Assembly: GCF_052060035.1 (NCBI RefSeq)
Contig: NZ_JBPOEA010000004.1
Location: forward strand, 124,001 to 188,000
Direction: 5' to 3'
Source: Fodinibius sp052060035
GTDB taxonomy: Bacteria > Bacteroidota > Rhodothermia > Balneolales > Balneolaceae
DNA: 64,000 bases
The translations under genes and the position numbers were made by a program. The notes under the pieces are model-generated. The model did no database searches and was not told the DNA's origin. It saw only the letters and a list, made by a program, of their open reading frames with translations. The first letter of the stretch is position 1; every line of letters starts with the position of its first letter. This document shows positions 1 through 8,824 of this stretch, one piece after another.

Positions 1-1
1 A

Positions 2-2746
2 CCCCCTTATGACTTACAGCTCAAAAAGAAAACGGGCGAAAAAATATGGGTGCGTGTCAATGAGGCTCCTGTAGTAGAAGATGGAAAAACGATAGCCATT
101 GTCGGCTCTTTAACGGATATAACTGAGCAAAGACGATACGAAGAGCAACTGCAAGAAACCCTGGAGCGCTATAAATATGTCACGAAAGCCACGAATGATG
201 CTATTTATGAGTGGGATATAGAAGATGATAGCCTTTTCTTGGGGGAAGCGTTCAGCGATTTATTCGGTCATGATCCAGGGTCAAATAACTATACATTGGA
301 CGAGTATACCCAGTTTGTGCATCCAGAGGATCATTCTGAAGCTCAGGAATCCCTTGATCGTACCTTGGAAGATCCCTCCAAGCATTATTGGAAACATGAA
401 TACCGGTTTAAGAAATCTGATGGCGAATATGCCCATGTCGTCGAAAATGGGTATATCATCCACAATGAAGACGGTGATGCTATTCGTATGATAGGCGCCT
501 TGCGGGACGTGACGGAACAGCGGGATCTGGAACAACTCCTTGAGCAAGCATACCGTATAGGCCGCATCGGAGCATGGGAATTAGACCTGGAAACAGAGAC
601 CTTGTATTGGTCGCCCATTACCAAAGAACTTCACGAGGTTAATCCGGATTTTGAACCTGATATAGAAACAGCCATCAACTTTTACAAGGAAGGAGAGAAT
701 CGGACAACCATCAAAGAAGCGGTTGAACAAGCCACCGCAGACGGGACGCCTTGGGACGAAGAACTACAAATCGTTACCGCCAACGGAAACGAGCGATGGG
801 TCCGTTCGAAAGGAGAGCCGGAAATAGTCGATGGGCAATGCCAACGAGTTTATGGGGTATTCCAAGACATAAATGATAGAAAAAAAAGAGAACAGGAATT
901 AAAAAAAGCCCGAAAAAAAGCCGAGGAAAGCGAAGCTCGGTACCGTACGTTATTTGAAAACATGAATACCGGTTTCGTGCTTTTTGAAGTGGTTCTGAAC
1001 AAACATGACGACCCGGCCGACCTTACTATACTTGCTGCCAATAAAGCTTTTGCCAAAACTACCGGGTTGAATTTAGAAGAGGCTATTGGCAAGCGCCTTA
1101 CAAAGGTGTTACCGGGCATAGAAAAGGATGAAGCCGATTGGATTGGCACGTATTCAAATGTTGCACTCACAGGAAAAACGACTCAGTTCGAAGAAGGCTC
1201 GGAACTGTTAGGAAATTATTATAACATTTCTGCTTTTCCGGCTGGGCCCAAACAGTGCGCTGTCACTTTTTTGGACATTACCGATCGCAAGCGGTATGAA
1301 ATGAAGTTAGCTGAAAGCGAGGAGCGGTTGCGCCTGGCCACCGAACAGGCAGATATTGCCGTTTGGGAATATGACTTCAACACCAATTCCATGTCTCGCT
1401 CTAGGAATCACGATCAGTTATATGGGCTTGAGTGGCAAGACAAATGGGATATCAATACATTCCTTAATGCCACCCACCCCGAAGACCGCGAGTATTCTCA
1501 TTCCTATATTCAAAATGCTGTAGCCCCGGGCGGGCCCGATGATTATAGCTTTGACTTCCGTGTAGGTTACCCCGACGGTTCAATACATTGGCTATCTGTG
1601 ACCGGTCGTGTCATTGAACGCGACGAAGGTGGGCAAGGAATGAAAGTGCGCGGCACATTGACTGATATTACAGAACAAAAAGAACGTGAGAAGCAGCTCA
1701 GAGAAATCAATCGAAAAGATCAATTGATTTTGGAATCTACTGCGGAGGGTATTTATGGTCTCGATACGGAGGGAAAATGTACGTTTATCAATAACGCTGC
1801 CTCCAATATGTTGGGCTACCGAGCGGAGGAGTGTATAGGCAAGAATATGCATGAGTTAATTCATTATAAATATGCGAATGGCGAGCACTATCCTGAATCG
1901 GAATGCCCTATTTTTATTTCAAAAAACAACCATGAAAGCTGTAGGGTCACCGATGACGTATTCTGGAGAGCCGACGGCTCTTGTTTTGACGTAGAGTACA
2001 CTTCCAGTCCTATGGTTGAAGATGGAGAGATAATGGGAGCCGTGATCGCTTTTTCTGACATCACAGAACGAAAACAGCATGAGCGGGCTTTGCATGAATC
2101 CCTAAAAGAGAAAGACACTCTCCTGGCCGAAATCCATCACCGGGTGAAAAATAATTTAGCCGTGGTCTCAAGCATGATGCAGCTCCAGGCCTTCGATGAA
2201 GACGACCAAGTGCTTAGACAAAAGTTAACTGACAGCGTTAGCCGTATTCAAACTATGGGAACGATCCACGAGCTGCTCTATCAATCAAATAGCCTTTCAA
2301 GCGTAGAATTCGGCAAAAACATTAGAAAATTAGTAACAAATATTGCTGAAACGTTTCAACCCAAGATTGATTTGGATATTTCATATGACTTAGAGGAGAC
2401 TAAACTAAATATCAATCAAGCCGTACCGGTTTCCCTTATTATTAATGAAGTCATTACGAACGTTTTTAAGCATGCATTTGACGAAAAGGACCAGGGAACA
2501 CTTCGGCTAGAGATGAAAAAAGAAAGTGACACGGTAACCCTTCAAATATCAGATAATGGGAAAGGGCTGCCACCAGATTTTCAAATTTCAAAGAATGCCA
2601 GTTCACTGGGACTACAACTCATCGATACCCTATCGCAACAATTAGAGGGAGATTATAGGTATGAATCTGATAATGGCAAAACGCATTTTAAATTAACGTT
2701 TCAAAAAAGAGATACAAAAGGATCGGGAAGTTCTCTTCTAACTTAA
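2..2746 (+). CDS. Multi-PAS sensor histidine kinase, HisKA_2 type (5' end lies outside the window)
   Basis: The reading frame is open to the left edge, so the true start is missing. The visible part carries a truncated PAS fold and then five more PAS/PAC units, each ending in a D-[IV]-[TN]-[ED]-[QR]-type linker (DITEQ, DVTEQ, DINDR, DITDR, DITEQ, DITER in order). The last ~200 residues form the kinase: IHHRVKNNL is the HisKA_2 phospho-acceptor box, NEVITNVFKHAF the N box and DNGKGLPPDF the G1 box of the HATPase domain. No membrane segment and no receiver domain are visible, so it is probably a soluble multi-input sensor that passes phosphate to a separate response regulator, as is usual for HisKA_2/HWE-like kinases. 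No response regulator gene is adjacent. The signal sensed cannot be told from sequence. Confidence 0.9.
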   Translation, partial: PPYDLQLKKKTGEKIWVRVNEAPVVEDGKTIAIVGSLTDITEQRRYEEQLQETLERYKYVTKATNDAIYEWDIEDDSLFLGEAFSDLFGHDPGSNNYTLDEYTQFVHPEDHSEAQESLDRTLEDPSKHYWKHEYRFKKSDGEYAHVVENGYIIHNEDGDAIRMIGALRDVTEQRDLEQLLEQAYRIGRIGAWELDLETETLYWSPITKELHEVNPDFEPDIETAINFYKEGENRTTIKEAVEQATADGTPWDEELQIVTANGNERWVRSKGEPEIVDGQCQRVYGVFQDINDRKKREQELKKARKKAEESEARYRTLFENMNTGFVLFEVVLNKHDDPADLTILAANKAFAKTTGLNLEEAIGKRLTKVLPGIEKDEADWIGTYSNVALTGKTTQFEEGSELLGNYYNISAFPAGPKQCAVTFLDITDRKRYEMKLAESEERLRLATEQADIAVWEYDFNTNSMSRSRNHDQLYGLEWQDKWDINTFLNATHPEDREYSHSYIQNAVAPGGPDDYSFDFRVGYPDGSIHWLSVTGRVIERDEGGQGMKVRGTLTDITEQKEREKQLREINRKDQLILESTAEGIYGLDTEGKCTFINNAASNMLGYRAEECIGKNMHELIHYKYANGEHYPESECPIFISKNNHESCRVTDDVFWRADGSCFDVEYTSSPMVEDGEIMGAVIAFSDITERKQHERALHESLKEKDTLLAEIHHRVKNNLAVVSSMMQLQAFDEDDQVLRQKLTDSVSRIQTMGTIHELLYQSNSLSSVEFGKNIRKLVTNIAETFQPKIDLDISYDLEETKLNINQAVPVSLIINEVITNVFKHAFDEKDQGTLRLEMKKESDTVTLQISDNGKGLPPDFQISKNASSLGLQLIDTLSQQLEGDYRYESDNGKTHFKLTFQKRDTKGSGSSLLT

Positions 2747-2816
2747 TTTCAAGGTACTATCAAATTTTCTTAATTCTCCTCTATTTATTACCTAGCATAT
2801 ATCAAGCGACTAAAAG

Positions 2817-2834
2817 AGGTGTTTTACAACACCT
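2817..2834 (-). terminator. Hairpin between convergent genes, weak terminator
   Basis: A perfect 7-bp stem (AGGTGTT / AACACCT) with a 4-nt loop sits between the ends of the kinase gene and the winged-helix gene. Read on the minus strand it is followed by CTCTTTTA, a short U-rich tract, so it would best serve the minus-strand gene. Confidence 0.45.
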
Positions 2835-2837
2835 GAT

Positions 2838-3950
2838 CTAATCCCTTAATAACCATCTCTGAAAGCATATTATAACCCCAACTACACAGGCCCCAAACAA
2901 AAAACCCTCAACACCAGCCAAAACGGTCTCGGTGATAAAACCGAAATTCGGTTCCCCAAAGAAGCGCCCAAAGGCATCGAATTGGAGTTGCGAGTCGGTA
3001 AAAGAACCCGTTAGAAGATCCAAGCTTCCACTCATAAGACGTCCACCAGCCATTGATATCAGCACCCCGGCTATTCCACTAGCACTGGCTGCAGCTACCA
3101 CTGGTCGTATGGAACGGGGCGAATCAAAACCCCCACCGATTGTTACCCCTATTCCTACCGCAGCACCTAATGCCGCTCCTTCCAGGCCCCCGGTAATACC
3201 TTCCGGTGACATGCCAAAGAGGAGGGTAAAAGCATCGACGCCCAGAAGTTTTGCCAGCCCGCCTATCACTAATCCACCAACGGCAGCGCCAATAACTGTC
3301 CATATCTTTTCCCCGTTTGTCGAGACGATTGCTATGGCCATACCAGAACTCACTCCTAAACCCCCCATCCCTCCGATAATTATATTAAGAGCGATAAGGA
3401 CCAACAGCATCGATATGACACCCATTCCAGTATCGCCAGGAGCATAAGCCAGCCCGAATCCATACACCAAACCTCCTAACAAGCCAGCTAGAACACCTCC
3501 GGTGGTACCAGCGCCGCCAATGAGCACACCCCGATTCAGCGGATATAACTTATTTGATTTAGATATAGGCGTTTCTGATGTGCTTGATGAAGCGGGCTCA
3601 TCCTGTGCACCCTTGGAAGAAGCATTGGTCTTCACTAATCCGATAAATCGGTAGCCATAGCCGGGTACCGTCTGTATGTACTGGGGATTGGAAGCATTAT
3701 CCCCCAACTGCTTGCGAATCTCCTTTATGCACTGCGTGAGTGCCGAATCACTTACTACAACATCGTCCCATACCTCTGAGAAAAATTGGTCTTTCTCCAC
3801 AAGCTGCCCATGTTCTTGGACAAGAAGCACCAAGGCATCAAAGTAGCGACCATTCAGTTCAACCTGCCGGCCATCCTGCCAGAGCTGCCGGTTTTCCACA
3901 TCGAGATCAAAATCATCAAATCGGTAATGAGAATAGGGTTCAGAAGACAT
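2838..3950 (-). CDS. Winged-helix (ToxR/CadC-type) regulator fused to a glycine-rich polytopic membrane domain
   Basis: Residues ~8-105 form a Trans_reg_C (OmpR/PhoB-like) winged helix: a YRFDDFDLDV start, the LNGRYFDALVLLVQ helix, the recognition-helix region SALTQCIKEIRKQLGD, and the YIQTVPGYGYRF wing. A low-complexity Ser/Lys linker (~108-133) leads to ~230 residues of membrane segments packed with GxxxG-like glycine motifs (GGAGTTGGVLAGLLGG, GGMGGLG, GAAVGGLVIGG). In CadC/ToxR the C-terminal part is a single membrane span plus a periplasmic sensor; here it is multi-spanning with no sizeable periplasmic domain. It is probably a membrane-bound transcription factor responding to something in the membrane (inference). 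It is divergent from the small membrane gene pair to its right. Confidence 0.75.
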   Translation of the reverse strand: MSSEPYSHYRFDDFDLDVENRQLWQDGRQVELNGRYFDALVLLVQEHGQLVEKDQFFSEVWDDVVVSDSALTQCIKEIRKQLGDNASNPQYIQTVPGYGYRFIGLVKTNASSKGAQDEPASSSTSETPISKSNKLYPLNRGVLIGGAGTTGGVLAGLLGGLVYGFGLAYAPGDTGMGVISMLLVLIALNIIIGGMGGLGVSSGMAIAIVSTNGEKIWTVIGAAVGGLVIGGLAKLLGVDAFTLLFGMSPEGITGGLEGAALGAAVGIGVTIGGGFDSPRSIRPVVAAASASGIAGVLISMAGGRLMSGSLDLLTGSFTDSQLQFDAFGRFFGEPNFGFITETVLAGVEGFLFGACVVGVIICFQRWLLRD

Positions 3951-4105
3951 AATTATAATTGCTCACAAAAATATTATACCGCGCTCACGTAGCTCAGCCG
4001 ACGCATCTCTATATTAGCTAAAGATAATATACCATTGAAGGTATGTAATACAGACTTTCAATATAACAATCAAAATCTAACATCTACTTTTTCTAACAAC
4101 CTAAT
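3951..4105. promoter_or_regulatory. Divergent intergenic region
   Basis: This AT-rich 155-bp spacer separates the winged-helix gene from the rightward two-gene membrane cluster and must hold both promoters. It contains an imperfect inverted element (TACCATTGAAGGTA). No box was identified with confidence. A membrane-bound winged-helix factor encoded next door is the obvious candidate to act here (inference). Confidence 0.35.
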
Positions 4106-4285
4106 ATGGATACCAGTAACAGGGTTAAGCTTCACAAATTATTATCAGGATTGATTATTACGGTCGGTATTCTACTAGTAATCTATATGATTGCGGTAGA
4201 GGGAGAACTCGGTGCCCTACCCCTGTTGCTCATTACATTCGGTACGGGGTGGTTGCTTATTACGTATTTCAAATCTCAGCGGTAA
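4106..4285 (+). CDS. Small two-span membrane protein, 59 aa, unknown function
   Basis: The frame begins ATG (MDTSNRVKLHKLL) and runs 59 codons to TAA. It encodes two hydrophobic segments (about residues 14-30 and 36-54) separated by a short acidic loop (VEGELG) and a basic tail (YFKSQR). It lies 20 bp upstream of the next membrane protein gene on the same strand, so the two are probably co-transcribed. No family is recognised. Composition and frame quality suggest a real gene, but there is no homology evidence. Confidence 0.5.
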   Translation: MDTSNRVKLHKLLSGLIITVGILLVIYMIAVEGELGALPLLLITFGTGWLLITYFKSQR

Positions 4286-4305
4286 CAACACTAATTTTAA
4301 ATAAA

Positions 4306-5424
4306 ATGACAGAAATGGCTTTACTCGATACATTGACCAACCGGACAAATGCCCGCAATGAGGCAATTCTCGCCTTTACCCTAGCACTGGCAGCGGCCGT
4401 GCTCATAAAGATCCCTGCACTCTTTGGCATTCACCTCGATCAGCACGAAAGTTTTTACCTCCGGAATATGAGCCTGTTCGTGCTTCCAATGTTGACCGGC
4501 TATTTTATCTGGAAACGCCAACTGGGGGCTCAAACGCTCATTGGCCTGGCAATTGCCTTTATTGCAGCTGGGATCATTGCGAACAGTTATCCATTTGATA
4601 AGGGAAGTGATACCGAAGTCCTCTTGGCACTTCATCTGCCCATCGCACTTTGGCTGATTGTAGGCATCGCCTACGCAGGTGGGCGGTGGCATCAGCCCGG
4701 CAGGCGCATGGAGTTCGTTCGATTCTCCGGGGAACTGTTCATTTACTTTGTGCTACTCGCCCTCGGTGGAGGCGTCTTGTCGGGCTTCATGGCGTTGATC
4801 TTTGGGACCATTGGTATCGATATCGAACCAGTTTTTGAGTCTTGGCTATTGCCCTGCGGAGCCACCGGCGGGGTAATTGTTGCCTCGTGGCTTGTGGAAA
4901 CTCGAAAAAGCATGACCGAAAATATCGCGCCCGTACTGGCACGTCTCTTCTCTCCCCTTTTCGCCATCATACTGATCACATTCTTGGGCACGATGCTATG
5001 GACCGGCGGTGGCATGGATATCGAGCGGGACATCCTCATTGCTTTTGATATGCTTCTGTTGATTATAATAGGACTTCTGCTGTATAGCATCTCTTCTCGT
5101 GATCCCAACTCTTCTCCTAGTGCATTCGATATGGTACAGGTTGTGCTGCTGGTGAGTGCATTGCTGGCTGACGTGGTAGCCCTATGGGCAATCACCGAGC
5201 GAATTACTGAATTGGGGTTTACGCCGAATCGCCTGGCGGCCCTGGGGATGAATATCATTCTTCTAGTGAACTTAGCCTGGTCTACGGTGCTTTACATACG
5301 CTTCCTCAGTGGGCGTGGATCATTTCAGTCGATCGAACAATGGCAGACGGACTACCTTCCGGTTTATGCGGGATGGGCAGCAATTGTTGCAATCGCTTTA
5401 CCGCCCTTATTTGGATTTATTTAA
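4306..5424 (+). CDS. DUF4153-like polytopic membrane protein
   Basis: The ATG start (MTEMALLDTLTNRTNAR) is preferred over an in-frame upstream GTG because that would overlap the preceding small gene. The ~372-aa product has about 10-11 hydrophobic segments. The order of features, a short basic N-terminus, an F/YLRNMSLFVLP-type segment near residue 60 and alternating spans with short loops, resembles DUF4153 membrane proteins, which have no known function. Family assignment is by general resemblance only. It is downstream of a 59-aa membrane protein and divergent from the winged-helix membrane regulator. Confidence 0.55.
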   Translation: MTEMALLDTLTNRTNARNEAILAFTLALAAAVLIKIPALFGIHLDQHESFYLRNMSLFVLPMLTGYFIWKRQLGAQTLIGLAIAFIAAGIIANSYPFDKGSDTEVLLALHLPIALWLIVGIAYAGGRWHQPGRRMEFVRFSGELFIYFVLLALGGGVLSGFMALIFGTIGIDIEPVFESWLLPCGATGGVIVASWLVETRKSMTENIAPVLARLFSPLFAIILITFLGTMLWTGGGMDIERDILIAFDMLLLIIIGLLLYSISSRDPNSSPSAFDMVQVVLLVSALLADVVALWAITERITELGFTPNRLAALGMNIILLVNLAWSTVLYIRFLSGRGSFQSIEQWQTDYLPVYAGWAAIVAIALPPLFGFI

Positions 5425-5804
5425 ACAATTGAATACAACTTTATAGGCACATTACAAATATTGAATCAAAAAGCGATAATACTTATAAACACAGATATTT
5501 CTGTGAATTGTATCATCATCAGTCCTGACCAGTAGTGACAAGTAAAACTTCGCTTTTTATGAGACAATAAAAAATAGTAAAAGTAAATCTGATCCTAGTA
5601 CCCAGGGGTACTTTTATATAACAGGGTATGCTTTTTTGAGGGGCCAATTTTTTAAATCAACATCGCTTTCGGACCCTGGTTTTGGCCCATGGGGTGCCCA
5701 ATGAGGCTCATTTTGGCAAGAACTGAGTTAACCTTGATCTACCCCCCGCCCTAGTAAAACATAAAAAAACCCTTTAATTTAATTCCTATCGATTAGTTAT
5801 AAAT
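5425..5804. other. 380-bp gene-free stretch at the left side of the catabolic island
   Basis: No plausible coding frame is seen. The stretch contains one small hairpin (listed separately) and marks the change from GC-balanced DNA on the left to AT-rich DNA on the right. A tRNA gene or a copy of the tRNA-Arg 3' sequence found at 28.5 kb was looked for and not found. Confidence 0.6.
5597..5616 (+). terminator. Small hairpin, possible terminator of the DUF4153-like gene
   Basis: AGTACC, a CAGG loop and GGTACT form a 6-bp stem followed by TTTATATA. It lies ~170 bp past the upstream stop codon, so the assignment is weak. Confidence 0.35.
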
Positions 5805-7400
5805 TTAGGGAGTAATTTTTTTAAACCACGGCAGCCTTCCTATGGGTACATCAATATTTTCTGTAGTAGGCCCATCATAAATATTCCCATTTTCTGCTTT
5901 CCAAGTGCCTTCTGGAATCTTAACTGTTCTCTTTCGTTGACCTTTTTGTACTACAGGAGCAACCATTATCTCGGGACCTAACATAAATTGATCTTTTATT
6001 GTTGCGTAGCCACTATTGGGATATGTATAAGCCATGGGCCGAACGATAGGCTCACCAGTTTGTGCAGACTCTTTTGCTAATTCTAGAATAGTATCCCCCA
6101 TTTTAGAATGAAGCTTTGCCATCTGCTTCACTCTCCGTTGATTTTTTTGGGATAAAATCCTCCAAGGAGCAACTGAAAATTGCATCATGGGCATTAACGC
6201 ATGGACTTGGGCTGAACGAACAATCAATTCCTCATCCATCGTTGATTCATCTAAAAAGGCCGTAAACTGACCTCCTCCAATCATATCAGGACAGGTAAAA
6301 GCATATCCCATCAATCCTTGAGCAACAATACCAGGGATCAATTTTTGCAGATCCTCCCAACTATGATCTTTATCTCGTAATCTTTGGGCTAATGGGTATC
6401 CAGCCATTTTCCAAGAGGCGCGATATTCATTCAACGGATAGTCCAATCCAATCTCTGCAAAATAACGGGTATGGTCATTGGGTAGTGAAGGCTTATGAGA
6501 TTTTAAATTTCCCTGATAATGATGGGTATCTCCACCGTCAAACTTAAAACCATCAACCCCATATTCTTTGACCAAGTAATCGAGCTGACCTTTGAACCAC
6601 GACTGGGTATCAGGGTTGCTTAAATCTAAAGCAGCACTTACGCCATTCCACCAACGAATCATCGCAGGCTCTTCATGTGAATTATTCAGCAACATATCTT
6701 TTTCAGCCAGATCACGATATACGCGAGAATCTGGACTCACCAATGGGACTACCCATAGCATTACCTTAAAACCCATCTTGTGGAGTTCATCCATCATTTT
6801 TTTTGGATTCGAAAAGCGTTCTGAAGAAAACTTCCAAACCCCATAATCTTTCTGCCAATTGTCATCAATCATAATTACCCCGGGTGGATATCCCTGGTCA
6901 ATAATATTACGAGCATATTCCAAGATATCTTCCTGGTTCTGATCATACATTAACTCAATCCACGTATTATATTGGGGAGCGGTGAACATAAGAGCGTTGG
7001 GATATTCACCTTGTGGAGGGAAGAACTGTTCTTTGCTAAACTGAAACGCCTCTCGCAGATTATTGTCCTGCTTGCCAGCTTTTATCTCGCCATACTCACT
7101 GGTGACCTTAATGGACCCTTTATCAAAATGATAGGCAATAGGTTTAGACGACCAAATATACCTTCCATGACTTGAAAGTAAGAGTGGTTGGGCCTGGTTC
7201 CCATAATTATTCCCTAATAAATCACGCTTTAGAGAAGTCGAAGAGGAGTAGGGCATTAAATGGCTATCCGAACTCACTCCACCCCACCAGTACTCGTTTT
7301 TTTCCATTTTTAGCGAAAGGGTATCTTGAGCTTGTACTTCAAAACAACCAAACCCCAGAAATAAGAAGATTAATAATACACCTATTTGCTTTCTAAGCAT
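5805..7400 (-). CDS. GH31 family glycoside hydrolase, MYORG-type (probable alpha-galactosidase)
   Basis: The start chosen (MLRKQIGVLLIFLFL) gives a 531-aa product with a signal peptide ending near VQA-Q; upstream in-frame codons lack a signal. The (beta/alpha)8 domain shows GVIMIDDNW near residue 180, GFKFDGGD with the probable nucleophile Asp288, and CPDMIGGG with the probable acid/base Asp372. The KFDxG plus PDMIGG combination is that of MYORG-like GH31 enzymes (alpha-galactosidase activity is known for that group) rather than the WIDMNE of alpha-glucosidases. The protein is short for GH31, with reduced flanking beta domains. It is the last gene of the leftward island operon, 19 bp after the GH109-like gene, and probably acts in the periplasm on alpha-galacto-configured linkages. 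Exact substrate is inferred. Confidence 0.8.
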   Translation of the reverse strand: MLRKQIGVLLIFLFLGFGCFEVQAQDTLSLKMEKNEYWWGGVSSDSHLMPYSSSTSLKRDLLGNNYGNQAQPLLLSSHGRYIWSSKPIAYHFDKGSIKVTSEYGEIKAGKQDNNLREAFQFSKEQFFPPQGEYPNALMFTAPQYNTWIELMYDQNQEDILEYARNIIDQGYPPGVIMIDDNWQKDYGVWKFSSERFSNPKKMMDELHKMGFKVMLWVVPLVSPDSRVYRDLAEKDMLLNNSHEEPAMIRWWNGVSAALDLSNPDTQSWFKGQLDYLVKEYGVDGFKFDGGDTHHYQGNLKSHKPSLPNDHTRYFAEIGLDYPLNEYRASWKMAGYPLAQRLRDKDHSWEDLQKLIPGIVAQGLMGYAFTCPDMIGGGQFTAFLDESTMDEELIVRSAQVHALMPMMQFSVAPWRILSQKNQRRVKQMAKLHSKMGDTILELAKESAQTGEPIVRPMAYTYPNSGYATIKDQFMLGPEIMVAPVVQKGQRKRTVKIPEGTWKAENGNIYDGPTTENIDVPIGRLPWFKKITP

Positions 7401-7419
7401 AGTAAAAAAGTTAAATTGA

Positions 7420-8754
7420 TTAAAATTTAGCGTTGGGATCAAATATTTGTGTATTATCAACCCACTCTCCACTAGTAAAGTCTGGAAACTCAACCGGCTC
7501 ACCACCTTGAGCTATTGAATTTTCTGAAAGTGGAAAAATAACGCTCCAAGTTGCTGCATCGTAAACATCTTGGGGGGTGTGCGCTTGATTCTTGATAGAC
7601 TCTACAAAAGCATTCCTTACAAAATAATCCATCCCTCCATGTCCAGAACCTTCCGCTTCACGTTCATGACGTTTCCACAGATCTGCATCAAACTCATCCT
7701 GATATTTATTAAACTTTTCCCAGCTATGAGGCTCACTGCGTCCACGAATATGGATTGAGTCATTATCTTTCTGCCAGATTCCGTTGGTACCCTGCGCCCT
7801 AAATCCAAGTGAGTATGGTCTTGGTAGTGTAGTATCAAGGGTAACAAGTATAGTTTCACCATTTGAAGTCGTTAGCGTAGTTGTAATAATATCTCCATTC
7901 TTCCAATCTACTTCAGCATTTGGATGATCTTCGCCTCCATAATATTCAATATGGCTTTCTAAGCCTTTTGCTTTTGTGGCATTTGAGCTTAGTTTTACAA
8001 ATCGATTACCACGATTAATATCCAACCAGTGAGCAACAGGACCTATCCCATGGGTTGGATAAAGATCCCCATTTCTTTTTGTGTAATGCTTGGTACGCCA
8101 GCTGGATACACTTCCTGTTCCGGGACCAAATTCTAAATCATCATTAAAAAGATAAGGAGTTAAATCATGCTGATATCCGCACCGCGCGTGTATCATTTCT
8201 CCAAACAGCCCCTCCCGGACCATATTTAAAACAGCCATGACATCTCTACGATAACATACATTTTCGAGCATCATGCACGGCATGCCGGTACGCTCTGAGG
8301 TTTCTACTAAATCCCAACAATCCTCTACCGTTAGCGCAGCCGGAACTTCAACCCCAACATATTTGCCATTTTCCATGGCAGCAATAGCTTGAGGAGTGTG
8401 GAATTTCCAGGGCGATGAAATAATTACACCATCAAGATCATCTCTTTCACAAAGCTTTCTGTAATCCTCTTCCTTAGAATATCCCTCTGGCCTATCCTGT
8501 CCCGCATCTTCTACAAGGTCTAACCCCCTTTTTAGGTTTTCCTTTTTAGGATCCAGAATTGCCTTAACCTCAACATCATCACGATTTAACATTCCGCGAA
8601 GATGTCCGGAGCCTCGAGCCCCTACCCCTAAAAAACCTAGAGAAATGGTTCGATCATCATTTCCTTTAAGAATAGAAAAAGGGGCTATTGAAAGTCCAAG
8701 ACCAGTTAAAGCTGTCGTTTTTAGAAAATCTTTCCGATTTATATCGTTACTCAT
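7420..8754 (-). CDS. GH109-like Gfo/Idh/MocA protein (alpha-N-acetylgalactosaminidase family), Tat-exported
   Basis: The N-terminus (NRKDFLKTTALTGLGLSIAPF) resembles a twin-arginine-type or lipid-free export signal with one Arg-Lys pair. A Rossmann NAD site follows (LGFLGVGARGSGH, residues 39-51). The blocks EVPAALTVEDCWDLVE (136-151), MLENVCYRRDVMAVLNMV (162-179) and ARCGYQHDL (190-198) are the conserved signature of GH109, whose characterised members cleave terminal alpha-GalNAc by an NAD-dependent oxidation-elimination mechanism. Placement between the KbaZ aldolase subunit and a GH31 gene supports a role in GalNAc release. Many GH109-like proteins have not been assayed, so activity is an inference; family membership is strong. 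Confidence 0.85.
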   Translation of the reverse strand: MSNDINRKDFLKTTALTGLGLSIAPFSILKGNDDRTISLGFLGVGARGSGHLRGMLNRDDVEVKAILDPKKENLKRGLDLVEDAGQDRPEGYSKEEDYRKLCERDDLDGVIISSPWKFHTPQAIAAMENGKYVGVEVPAALTVEDCWDLVETSERTGMPCMMLENVCYRRDVMAVLNMVREGLFGEMIHARCGYQHDLTPYLFNDDLEFGPGTGSVSSWRTKHYTKRNGDLYPTHGIGPVAHWLDINRGNRFVKLSSNATKAKGLESHIEYYGGEDHPNAEVDWKNGDIITTTLTTSNGETILVTLDTTLPRPYSLGFRAQGTNGIWQKDNDSIHIRGRSEPHSWEKFNKYQDEFDADLWKRHEREAEGSGHGGMDYFVRNAFVESIKNQAHTPQDVYDAATWSVIFPLSENSIAQGGEPVEFPDFTSGEWVDNTQIFDPNAKF

Positions 8755-8824
8755 GGCAATACATATTTACTTGTTATCATTTTGCAATCAGTACTGATAA
8801 ATAGTTTTTAGATTACATTTTTCA

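Noticed and set aside
2932..3447. 171-codon plus-strand frame opposite the winged-helix gene
   Set aside because: It is the antisense shadow of the glycine-rich membrane domain; its Pro/Ala-rich composition comes from the complement of Gly codons.
3983..4000. String resembling a tRNA D arm (ACGTAGCTCAGCCG) left of the island
   Set aside because: The sequence after it has no anticodon arm, T arm or acceptor partner, and it does not match the acceptor strand of the tRNA-Arg fragment at 28.5 kb. It is taken as chance.
4743..5258. 171-codon minus-strand frame opposite the DUF4153-like gene
   Set aside because: Shadow of a membrane protein; Ser/Arg-rich and without a plausible start context.
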